NCBI GenBank assembly: GCA_016126025.1
Contig: JAEFDA010000056.1
Location: forward strand, 1-10,363
Source: Nitrososphaerota archaeon
GTDB taxonomy: Archaea > Thermoproteota > Nitrososphaeria > Nitrososphaerales > Nitrosopumilaceae
DNA: 10,363 nucleotides
Direction of reading: 5' to 3'
Positions 1-5,739 of the stretch are shown here, piece after piece. A model generated the notes under the pieces. The model did not search any database. It was given only the letters and a program-made list of their open reading frames with translations, and was not told the DNA's origin. The position numbers and the translations under genes were made by a program. Position 1 is the stretch's first letter; the number at the start of each line of letters is the position of its first letter.

Positions 1-47
1 CTCTGAGGGGCCGGGGGAGGCCTGCTCCGAAGGGCGCCGCTTGATTT

Positions 48-203
48 CTAATTATGGATCGTGTCTCGGACCGTTTGCAGGTCTTTTGGAGAAACAGGCG
101 CTTTTGCATGATCGTGGCCATCATGCCTATGTTGTGTGAGATGGGCGCCCGTCCAATCCCAAACAGGTTGGCCATGGCATTCTGAGCATATCCGGAGGCA
201 CAT
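48..203 (-). CDS. Possible 51-aa Cys/His-rich small protein
   Basis: I do not recognise this gene. The minus-strand frame opens after a TGA, has an ATG at 203 and ends in TAG at 48. The 51-residue product has an N-terminal CxxC (ICSECHG, residues 5-11), a Trp pair (VWDW), a His/Asp-rich core (HRHDGHDH, residues 25-32) and a regular C-terminus (SPKDLQTVRDTIHN). The Cys and His spacing would suit a small metal-binding, zinc-ribbon-like protein. Against it, third positions are less GC-rich than in neighbouring genes, no TATA box is visible upstream of 203, and a second minus-strand frame is also open across the same bases. It is probably a real small gene or the remains of one. No function can be assigned. 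Confidence 0.35.
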   Translation of the reverse strand: MCLRICSECHGQPVWDWTGAHLTQHRHDGHDHAKAPVSPKDLQTVRDTIHN

Positions 204-332
204 CAGGGCTGCCAGCGTCTCGCTTCACAGGGGAAAGGCGGCACTCCTAGTCGATCCTCTCCCATGTTGGCGGCTTGGCCGTCCTAGCCACCTTCTTTGG
301 TCTCGGTATAGCTCTTTTCAGCATCACGCATC

Positions 333-338
333 AAAAAA
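333..338 (-). terminator. T6 run, possible archaeal terminator
   Basis: Six consecutive T on the minus strand lie just past the TAG at 344, downstream of the MTHFR-like gene. Archaeal RNA polymerase commonly ends at short U-tracts without a hairpin, so this could end the transcript that starts near 1231. No stem precedes it. Confidence 0.35.
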
Positions 339-343
339 CCGGG

Positions 344-502
344 CTACCGGGGATGCATATCGACGACCGCCTTGAACTTGCTGGTGCTCCTTGGAGTGAT
401 CTTGAAGGCGCTGTAGATAGATGCGTGGGGCGGTATTTTGATCTTTTGCGTACCCTTTAGGCCCGAGTCCCGTTGCCAATTACGAACAGGATCATCGCTT
501 CC
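344..502 (-). other. Coding-like segment in frame after the MTHFR-like stop
   Basis: Directly after the TGA at 503-505 the same minus-strand frame stays open for 52 codons to a TAG at 344, a few bases before a T6 run. Its second half (about GLKGTQKIKIPPHAS then IYSAFKITPRSTSKFKAV) has a believable amino-acid make-up and mostly G/C third positions. There is no ATG, GTG or TTG at its beginning. A separate ATG at 494, preceded by GGA, opens another frame (MILFVIGNG) that stops after 12 residues. A -1 shift would join it to this segment. It could be a small frameshifted gene, a readthrough extension or chance. I do not recognise the sequence. Confidence 0.25.
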
Positions 503-1231
503 TCAATAGCGGTTCTTGGAGAGGAATTCATACAAGCTGGCGTAGTCTCCCGGGGACGTCACCAATACATTCCCGGTGACATCGTGAATCCGACGTATGA
601 ACCCCCCAAACCCGTGGGAATACGCCCCCATGTCTATTCCAAGGAAGGCGGCCGCCTTCTGATTTTTTGGGGACGGATACAGTACTATGGGCAGTATATC
701 GTATTTGGGCAAGTGGGCCACCATGCTCTCCACCTGACCCGGACTCTGTATCACCTGGGTGATGAACCCCTTTGGACTCGCGTCCAGTTTGGAGGCCATC
801 GCTGCATAGTCAGGTTTGGCCGGAATGGACAGGTACAAATCCAGTTCCGGTGCCAACCTGTCCCGGAGCAGCCGCCGCACCACCCCGCTGGGAACTTGGC
901 CTGATGGTGGGGAATTTGGGGCCGGATCCCCTGCCACTACCAACATGCCCGAAAATCCCGCCTCCACGGCACCGTCCACGAACGCGTTAGTATCAGCGGG
1001 GCTCTTGTCCCGAACCCTCATGGTTAGAGTCATGGTGACGCCCGGAACTACATCCCGGAGTCTCCGGCCCACCAGAATTGGGGATATGCGCCGCATCCCC
1101 AAGACGTTCTCTGTGATGTGAATCCCTCCGCACACGTCCGATACGTCCCGGAGCCGCTCCATAAACCGACCCATCGCGCCAGCCCCGTTGCCGTCCAGCT
1201 TTGGCGGATTGGCCTCGTACAACAGGGCCAT
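503..1231 (-). CDS. Methylenetetrahydrofolate reductase-like protein
   Basis: This 242-residue protein resembles the TIM-barrel MTHFR family, which reduces 5,10-methylene-tetrahydrofolate/pterin using FAD. Visible landmarks are the N-terminal strand YEANPPKLDG (residues 5-14), GIHITENVLGMRRISP (about 36-51), MRVRDKSP (about 71-78), the GMLVVAGDPAP stretch typical of the family (about 94-104), and FITQVIQSP (about 156-164), which fits the family's FxxTQ segment. It is somewhat shorter than bacterial MetF (about 290-300 aa), so the reaction is inferred only at family level. In an autotrophic ammonia oxidiser a role in C1-pterin supply for methionine synthesis would fit. The ATG at 1231 is chosen because a TATA-like element lies about 26 bp upstream, which implies a leaderless mRNA. 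It stands alone, next to a decayed mobile element upstream. Confidence 0.65.
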   Translation of the reverse strand: MALLYEANPPKLDGNGAGAMGRFMERLRDVSDVCGGIHITENVLGMRRISPILVGRRLRDVVPGVTMTLTMRVRDKSPADTNAFVDGAVEAGFSGMLVVAGDPAPNSPPSGQVPSGVVRRLLRDRLAPELDLYLSIPAKPDYAAMASKLDASPKGFITQVIQSPGQVESMVAHLPKYDILPIVLYPSPKNQKAAAFLGIDMGAYSHGFGGFIRRIHDVTGNVLVTSPGDYASLYEFLSKNRY

Positions 1232-1251
1232 GCATAGCCGAGGCGGCGGTC

Positions 1252-1261
1252 GAATAAATTT
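1252..1261 (-). promoter_or_regulatory. TATA box for the MTHFR-like gene
   Basis: On the minus strand AAATTTATTC, preceded by an A-rich stretch that could serve as BRE, is centred near 1257. It lies about 26 bp before the ATG at 1231, the distance expected for an archaeal promoter giving a leaderless transcript. Confidence 0.55.
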
Positions 1262-1452
1262 CTTGAAATATTGGTCCCTATCCGCAAGAATGAACGTTCC
1301 CCGCCGCGGGATTACGCGTCATTCCAGAGCGGTATGGTCCCTGACCACACCGTACCGGTCGGTGTTTGGTGTTTTGCGGTGGACGCATGGCCAGAACACT
1401 CGCGTCCGGACGCCCCACAACATGGACGCCGCCAGCTGGCATGGTTGGTAAG

Positions 1453-1825
1453 TCAGATATGGCGCATGTCGCGGCACCAGCCTGCCCCGCTGGGCCGGTC
1501 GGCCGGGCTTGCGCACTCCGGCCCCTCCATGTTGGCCCCGACATTCCGGTCGACGTGGTTCCCATACTGGCACGACACGCATGCCAACTCGCGGCCGTTC
1601 CTGTTATTCTCGTCCGCGAATCCGCACGCAGGACACGTCTGGTTGGCATATGCGGCGGCAAACGTGGGCAGGCTGCCGGCCAGTTCGCAGGAGAGCAGCA
1701 TGGTCGACACCCTCCAGTCATGGAGCAGTACGGAGCGATTCAGGCCGGACTTTTGACGTTCCTGCCAGGATACCCCCGGCCGCCTTGGTGAACTTGGTCA
1801 TGTTCTGTGTGGGCAGGTCTCCGGT
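1453..1825 (-). pseudogene. tnpB: Decayed TnpB (IS200/IS605 OrfB) C-terminal remnant
   Basis: Two minus-strand frames together rebuild the C-terminal third of a TnpB transposon-encoded nuclease. From about 1825 to 1750 one frame reads TGDLPTQNMTKFTKAAGGIL, matching the RuvC-II region (usual form vEDLxxxxMtk). Here the expected catalytic Glu is Gly, a GAA to GGA type change at 1820-1822. Near 1750-1765 the reading shifts to the frame that gives KSGLNRSVLLHDWR and runs on to AYANQTCPACGF. This frame keeps the four-Cys zinc ribbon (CPAC...CVSC) and the RuvC-III motif HVDRNVGAN, and stops at 1453. The N-terminal two thirds are missing or unrecognisable; RLKKAASRMVG around 1870-1900 may be another scrap. 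No TnpA partner is present. Family knowledge: intact TnpB is an RNA-guided nuclease whose guide RNA overlaps its 3' end. The frameshift and lost Glu indicate this copy is dead. Confidence 0.75.
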
Positions 1826-2014
1826 GCGACGTGGATGCTGGCTGCCCGGCGCCTATGCCCAACCATTCGACTGGCCGCCTTCTTGAGCCGGGCTTGCGGG
1901 CATGGTTGTGCGGCCAATGTCAGCGCGCCATGATGTGCTACGGCCGGCCGCGCCCCACCAAGCATGTGACATAGGCCACCACCCGTCCTTGCGAGAAGAG
2001 CCTAATGTATCAAG

Positions 2015-2024
2015 CTATATAATT
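2015..2024 (+). promoter_or_regulatory. TATA box for the Nudix gene
   Basis: CTATATAATT is centred near 2019 in an AT-rich island. The in-frame GTG at 2049 lies about 30 bp downstream. This supports starting the Nudix protein there rather than at the far upstream ATG at 1902, which would lie before the promoter. Confidence 0.6.
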
Positions 2025-2048
2025 CCCTTACATTCACACATTACTTTC

Positions 2049-2600
2049 GTGGAGGTGGACTTTATTCGAGATTCCTTAGCCTGTCCGCTGGATCCCGTCT
2101 TGGACGAGCCCGGATGGAGACCTGCGGCGGTTCTGCTGCTGATATGCGGCAGGATACCCCACGTGATAATGACCGAAAAGCCCCAGCATATGCGAGTGCA
2201 TGCCGGCGAGATATCCTTTCCCGGCGGCAAGCCCGAGAGTGTGGATGCGGATCTGTGTGAGACTGCCCTGCGGGAGGCTCGCGAGGAGATAGGGTATGGT
2301 GCGGATCGCCGCAGCGTCGTGGGTCAGCTGGGGGCAGTCCATACCATGAACTCCCGGTTTACCATACTTCCCTTCGTGGCAGTGCAAGAGCGCATACCCT
2401 CCATGCGGGCCAACGCAGAGGTGGATGCGATCCTGTGTATTCCGCTGGAGCCACTCCTAAAGACTCTGGCCGCCGATACCCGACGTGGCAAGGGTATGTT
2501 CACCCTGCAGTACATGAACAAGACAATCTGGGGAGCATCGGCGCGTATACTGGAGCAGGTAAGCAGCCGACTGGCCGGGCACCGGGCAGGCATGCGCTAG
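2049..2600 (+). CDS. Nudix hydrolase, CoA diphosphatase type
   Basis: This 183-residue Nudix enzyme probably cleaves CoA or acyl-CoA to phosphopantetheine and 3',5'-ADP. It carries the CoA-specific signature ahead of the Nudix box (about residues 41-60: MTEKPQHMRVHAGEISFPGG, compare the LLTxRSxxLRxHxGQxxFPGG pattern of NudL/NUDT7/8). It also has the REAREEIGY core of the Nudix helix (about residues 75-83), whose Glu residues bind the metal. The spacing from FPGG to REAxEE equals that of E. coli NudL as I remember it. The frame is open back to 1902, but the TATA box at 2015-2024 puts transcription start at about 2045-2049, so I take GTG 2049 (GTG 2055 is a close alternative). It stands alone on its own promoter, divergent from the TnpB remnant. 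Substrate choice is inference from the motif; other nucleoside diphosphate derivatives remain possible. Confidence 0.8.
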   Translation: MEVDFIRDSLACPLDPVLDEPGWRPAAVLLLICGRIPHVIMTEKPQHMRVHAGEISFPGGKPESVDADLCETALREAREEIGYGADRRSVVGQLGAVHTMNSRFTILPFVAVQERIPSMRANAEVDAILCIPLEPLLKTLAADTRRGKGMFTLQYMNKTIWGASARILEQVSSRLAGHRAGMR

Positions 2601-2768
2601 CCGAACCCGTCGATCATACGCTGCCCAGCCACACGACCTATGCCCCACCCATCCGATACGACGGGTCTTGCCCCCTGGTATGACCCATTGGCCGACATCC
2701 ACTCCTCAAGTCCAATCACCAAGCAATCCGGTGCATCAGCCACGATAATTTTCCTCCCCGCCTCAAAT

Positions 2769-2780
2769 AAGTATAAAAAG
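2769..2780 (+). promoter_or_regulatory. TATA box for the eL39-eL31 pair
   Basis: AAGTATAAAAAG is centred near 2774, 30 bp before the ATG of the eL39 gene. It probably drives both ribosomal genes from a leaderless or nearly leaderless start. I see nothing else in the 203 bp between the Nudix stop and this gene. Confidence 0.65.
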
Positions 2781-2803
2781 CGTATCCAAAGTGCATAACC
2801 AGA

Positions 2804-2962
2804 ATGCCCGCTCGCAAGCCCTCTTCGCGCAAGATCCGGCTCATCAAAAAGACAAGGCAGGCCTCGCCCGTTCCCACTTGGGTCATCCTCAAGACCAAGA
2901 GACGCGTTAGGACAAACCCCAAGCGCCGGTCATGGAGGGCAGGCTACACCGAGGTGGGCTAG
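2804..2962 (+). CDS. rpl39e: 50S ribosomal protein eL39
   Basis: This 52-residue, strongly basic protein is of the normal length for eL39, a small protein that lines the ribosomal exit tunnel in archaea and eukaryotes. Family landmarks are visible in order: the N-terminal basic segment (KPSSRKIRLIKK, residues 5-16), VPTWVILKTKRRVRTNPKRR (residues 23-42) with the WV-x-KT and R-x-NPKRR motifs, and SWRAG near the end. The ATG is fixed by the family's N-terminus and by the TATA box 30 bp upstream. Its TAG is directly followed by the start codon of the eL31 gene, so the two are surely co-transcribed and probably translationally coupled. Confidence 0.93.
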   Translation: MPARKPSSRKIRLIKKTRQASPVPTWVILKTKRRVRTNPKRRSWRAGYTEVG

Positions 2963-3448
2963 TTGGCTGGAGAGAACATACACACCATTAATCTGGGCAA
3001 GGTCATCCTATCCCAGAGCCAGCATCGAGCCGTACGCGCCATCAACATGATCCGGGAGTACGTACAGAAACACAAGAACACCCCCAACGTAAAGATAGAC
3101 CAAGAGCTGGCCCACATGATATGGGCCAGGGGAGTACGGCGGCCTCCCAGAAAAGTGACCGTCGAGCTCATAGACGACGGCGGCGAGGTGCTGGTGGTAC
3201 CATACTCGGAATCCGTAATCGAGGAAGCACCCCCACTCAAGGAGGATGCGGCAAAGGAGATCGAGACAGAAGAGTCGGCCATCGAAGACGCGAGTACGGC
3301 CGTTCCCACAGGAGCGCTGCCCGGCGAGGTCTCCGAGTCGGTACCGGAGCCCCGGCAGCCCCTGGAACCCCAAGACACGGATGCCGAACATGTCAAAACC
3401 GGCGAGGCGGATCAGGAAGAGCCCGCCAAACCTGCCAAAGAGCAGTAG
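2963..3448 (+). CDS. rpl31e: 50S ribosomal protein eL31 with long acidic tail
   Basis: The first 88 or so of 161 residues match eL31, a large-subunit protein near the tunnel exit: HTINLGKVILSQSQHRAVRAIN (7-28), KHKNTPNVKIDQELAHMIWARGVRRPPRKV (36-65) and a C-terminal strand VTVELIDDGGEVLVVPYSE. Residues from about 89 to the end form a Glu/Pro/Ala-rich acidic, probably disordered tail. That makes the protein roughly twice the core domain length, which is unusual. The start is TTG at 2963, immediately after the eL39 stop. GAGGTG at 2951-2956 is a Shine-Dalgarno match 6 nt before it, which fits translational coupling. In many archaea aIF6 follows eL31. Here the next gene is convergent, 41 bp away. 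Confidence 0.9.
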   Translation: MAGENIHTINLGKVILSQSQHRAVRAINMIREYVQKHKNTPNVKIDQELAHMIWARGVRRPPRKVTVELIDDGGEVLVVPYSESVIEEAPPLKEDAAKEIETEESAIEDASTAVPTGALPGEVSESVPEPRQPLEPQDTDAEHVKTGEADQEEPAKPAKEQ

Positions 3449-3489
3449 AGTCCCCGTATCCGGTCACACGATCCGTAAACCGGCCGCAC

Positions 3490-4443
3490 CTACTCCAGCT
3501 GGTACAGCCCCAGATCCGCATCGACTGAGATCTCCGGCTCCTCCCAGTCCAGGGTGCGGTCTCCGGGTATAACGGACAGCGGATCATACCCCTCAAACTT
3601 TGCCAGCGCGTCGGTGGCCGAGACCAGCACCACGCCGGAGCGGCTAGACGCCCCGGTCACCACCGCCACCGGGGCATCCGTAATTCCCCGGGTCAACCGG
3701 GATACCGACTCCACCACTCCCACCGGCACGCTTCCGGACATGTACAGTACGGAGCGCTTGACCGAGTGCGGCGGAGCCGTCTCGTACAGCATCTTGATCG
3801 AGTCGCGCATCGATTCGTCCACGTTCCGGTTCTCCGGCCCAGTCGAGACCACGCAGTCGCCGGTCAGGACGGCCCTTCCCATCGAACCCATTATGCCGGC
3901 CAAGGCCCCGTTGCCGGCCTCATAGCACGAATCGACGCTCAGGTCCGGGTTGCACTCCAGCATCGAGTCGTTGTCCAGTATCACGGTGGAGTTGGAGCCC
4001 TCCCGAATACGCGCCAGCGCGATGCCGGCCTGAAAGAGTCGGTCCTCCTCGTACCCGAACGGCATCACGACAAAGGACACGAGGCGCCTCCCCGCGAACG
4101 CTCCTGATACCAGCGGGGCCAGGGCGGCCCCCGTTCTGCCGGCCAGGTTGGCCGCCAGCAGTATGGTGCCATACCCCTCCGACATGCCTTCCAGATCCCG
4201 CAGTGCCGGCTGCGCCGCTCCCCGAATGGAATGCACCGACGGGTTGGCCAGCGCGCCGCAATTGACGTGTATGAACCGGTGCCCGGGGACGCGGTCTGAC
4301 GCGTCGGCCGAGACCGTAACGCATTCCAGATGCAGCATGCGGGCGGCCCGGTCGGCCAAGCGGGATCCTGCGCCCCCGATGCCAACCACCAGTCCGTCTC
4401 CGTCCACGGTGATGGCACACCCCCCATGCATAAAAGGCCGCAT
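3490..4443 (-). CDS. Degenerate FtsZ-like protein
   Basis: This 317-residue tubulin/FtsZ-superfamily protein has lost its catalytic signatures. The fold is supported by LVVGIGGAGSRLADRAA (T1, residues 18-34), YGTILLAANLAGRTGAALAP (91-110) and VVMPFGYEEDRLFQAGIALA (125-144), which follows FtsZ's KPFxFEGxxR...A. ILDNDSMLE (155-163) sits where FtsZ has IPNDxLL. The tubulin signature GGGTGTG reads AGRTGAA (101-107). The T7 catalytic segment NxDxxD, expected near the AGNGALAGIMGSMGRA region (about 173-190), is absent. GTP hydrolysis and ordinary FtsZ polymerisation are therefore unlikely. Thaumarchaea divide with the Cdv/ESCRT system, and their FtsZ homologue is reported not to act at the septum, so its role is unknown. 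It is the last gene of a minus-strand cluster, 32 bp after the MtaB-type gene. ATG 4443 is used; ATG 4431 is an alternative. Confidence 0.8.
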   Translation of the reverse strand: MRPFMHGGCAITVDGDGLVVGIGGAGSRLADRAARMLHLECVTVSADASDRVPGHRFIHVNCGALANPSVHSIRGAAQPALRDLEGMSEGYGTILLAANLAGRTGAALAPLVSGAFAGRRLVSFVVMPFGYEEDRLFQAGIALARIREGSNSTVILDNDSMLECNPDLSVDSCYEAGNGALAGIMGSMGRAVLTGDCVVSTGPENRNVDESMRDSIKMLYETAPPHSVKRSVLYMSGSVPVGVVESVSRLTRGITDAPVAVVTGASSRSGVVLVSATDALAKFEGYDPLSVIPGDRTLDWEEPEISVDADLGLYQLE

Positions 4444-4448
4444 AGTCT

Positions 4449-4455
4449 AAAAAAA
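4449..4455 (-). terminator. T7 run between MtaB-type and FtsZ-like genes
   Basis: Seven consecutive T on the minus strand lie 20 bp past the MtaB-type stop and 5 bp before the FtsZ-like ATG. It may end or weaken transcription between the two genes. No hairpin is evident. The alternative, part of a promoter for the FtsZ-like gene, is poor because it is too close to the ATG. Confidence 0.35.
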
Positions 4456-4475
4456 GTGACCGGGTGCCGAAAAGC

Positions 4476-5735
4476 CTAATCCAGCGCGCCCGACAGGCCG
4501 TGCTCGGTGGCTCCCGTCACCAAGACGCGGCGCCAGCCCGGTTGCACCTCGTCTGGTACGTGCACGGGCCGGTAGGCCGGACTGCGACCCCGCGCCCCCC
4601 GGGTGGCGGACTCGGCAAAGAGGACATCCCCTCGCCACCCGATCCACTCCCGGTTGGACTCCAGCGATATGCTGGTGGTGAGGTCGTGTATGATGCGGCT
4701 CCTCCGCTTTATGGTTGCCACGTCCAACTGTTCCATGCCAGCGGCCTCGGTTCCGGGCCGCGCCGAGTACCGGGAGATGTTGGTCATGTCCGGGCGCATG
4801 TCCCGTATCATGGAGACTGTCTCCTCAAACTCCTCGTCGGTCTCGGAGGGGAAGCCGGTTATCACATCGGTGGATATGGTGGAGCGTGGAAACTCCCCAC
4901 GAAACAGCCTCACCACGTCCCGGAATGTGCCGGCGGTGTGGCCGCGCCTCATGGCCGCCAGCACCCGGTCGCTGCCGCTCTGGACCGGCACATGCAGGAA
5001 CTTGTACACCTTCGGGGAGCGGTACGACGACACCAGCCGGTCCCGTATACGGGGCATGTACATAGGGTTCATCATGCCCACCCGCACCATAAAGTTCCCG
5101 GGGGCGTCCGTCACCGCATCCAGCAGGGCGGGCAGGTCCGTGCCCATGTCCAGGCCGTAGCACCCGTTGTCGGTGCTGCTCAGCCACACCTCCCGGCACC
5201 CGTCCGCAACATCTCGGCGCACCTGGCGGACGATGTCGCCGGGCCTGTAGCTGGACACGTCCCCCTTGGCCAGCTTCGTCTGACAGAACGAGCACTCGCT
5301 CATGCACCCGCTGGCTATCTGCACTATGGATATGGAATGGTTCAGCCGCACCCGGGGCAGGTCCGGCTTGGATGCCTCTCCGTCCAGCACTACAGTTCTT
5401 GAGCCGTTCAGGGCAGAGTCCACCACCCGCAGGGCGCTCCCCAAGGAACCGGGGCCCATCAGGCTGGCGTTGCCCGCGAACCTCTCGACGGTCTCCCGTT
5501 CGGCCTTAGGCATGCAGCCGGCCACCACCAGGGGTCTCCTCCCCATGGACTTGATCCTGTGTATCATGCGGTCGGCGGTGGCGTCCTTGACCGAGCAGGT
5601 CACCAATACTCCCGCATCAGACTCAGACTCGCTCCGGGCCAGCGTGTGGCCGCCGTTGATCAGTATTCCAGATATCATCTCTGAGTCCGAGTAGCTGGCC
5701 GAGCAGCCGTGTGCCTCCACATATATGCGCGCCAT
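4476..5735 (-). CDS. tRNA ms2t6A methylthiotransferase, MtaB/CDKAL1 type
   Basis: This 419-residue radical-SAM methylthiotransferase probably adds a methylthio group to t6A37 of ANN-decoding tRNAs. The N-terminal MTTase domain supplies the three auxiliary-cluster cysteines C11 (EAHGCSAS), C47 (TCSVKDATADRM) and C74 (VAGCMPKAE). The radical-SAM CxxxCxxC is at C144, C148 and C151 (SGCMSECSFC). Further core motifs are FLHVPVQSGSDRVLAAMRRG and DVITGFPSETDEEFEET (roughly 245-320). The last 60 or so residues (from about NREWIGWRGDVLFAE) form a TRAM-like RNA-binding domain. The archaeal CSVKDAT form around C47 favours the CDKAL1/archaeal branch over bacterial MiaB. ATG 5735 is preferred over the ATG ten codons earlier, because that one lies inside the fumarase gene and the family begins at MARIYVEAHGC. 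It starts 4 bp after the fumarase stop, so the two form an operon. Confidence 0.87.
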   Translation of the reverse strand: MARIYVEAHGCSASYSDSEMISGILINGGHTLARSESESDAGVLVTCSVKDATADRMIHRIKSMGRRPLVVAGCMPKAERETVERFAGNASLMGPGSLGSALRVVDSALNGSRTVVLDGEASKPDLPRVRLNHSISIVQIASGCMSECSFCQTKLAKGDVSSYRPGDIVRQVRRDVADGCREVWLSSTDNGCYGLDMGTDLPALLDAVTDAPGNFMVRVGMMNPMYMPRIRDRLVSSYRSPKVYKFLHVPVQSGSDRVLAAMRRGHTAGTFRDVVRLFRGEFPRSTISTDVITGFPSETDEEFEETVSMIRDMRPDMTNISRYSARPGTEAAGMEQLDVATIKRRSRIIHDLTTSISLESNREWIGWRGDVLFAESATRGARGRSPAYRPVHVPDEVQPGWRRVLVTGATEHGLSGALD

Positions 5736-5739
5736 GACC

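Noticed and set aside
1..190. Second open minus-strand frame (GYAQNAMANLFGIGRAPISHN) resembling a helix-turn-helix
   Set aside because: The HTH-like look is limited to about 20 residues, no further domain follows before the window edge, and it overlaps the 51-aa ORF in another frame. It is too weak to call.
275..460. Plus-strand 61-codon ORF with a hydrophobic N-terminus (possible membrane peptide)
   Set aside because: It starts at TTG with no promoter or ribosome site, is overlapped by a better-composed minus-strand frame, and has no family resemblance.
473..904. 143-residue plus-strand ORF
   Set aside because: It is opposite the MTHFR-like gene, which has family motifs and a well-placed promoter.
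1902..2048. N-terminal 49 codons of the longest Nudix reading frame
   Set aside because: They lie upstream of or across the TATA box at 2015-2024 and have no Nudix-family similarity.
4464..5402. 312-residue plus-strand ORF
   Set aside because: It is antisense to the radical-SAM methylthiotransferase and has no recognisable motif.
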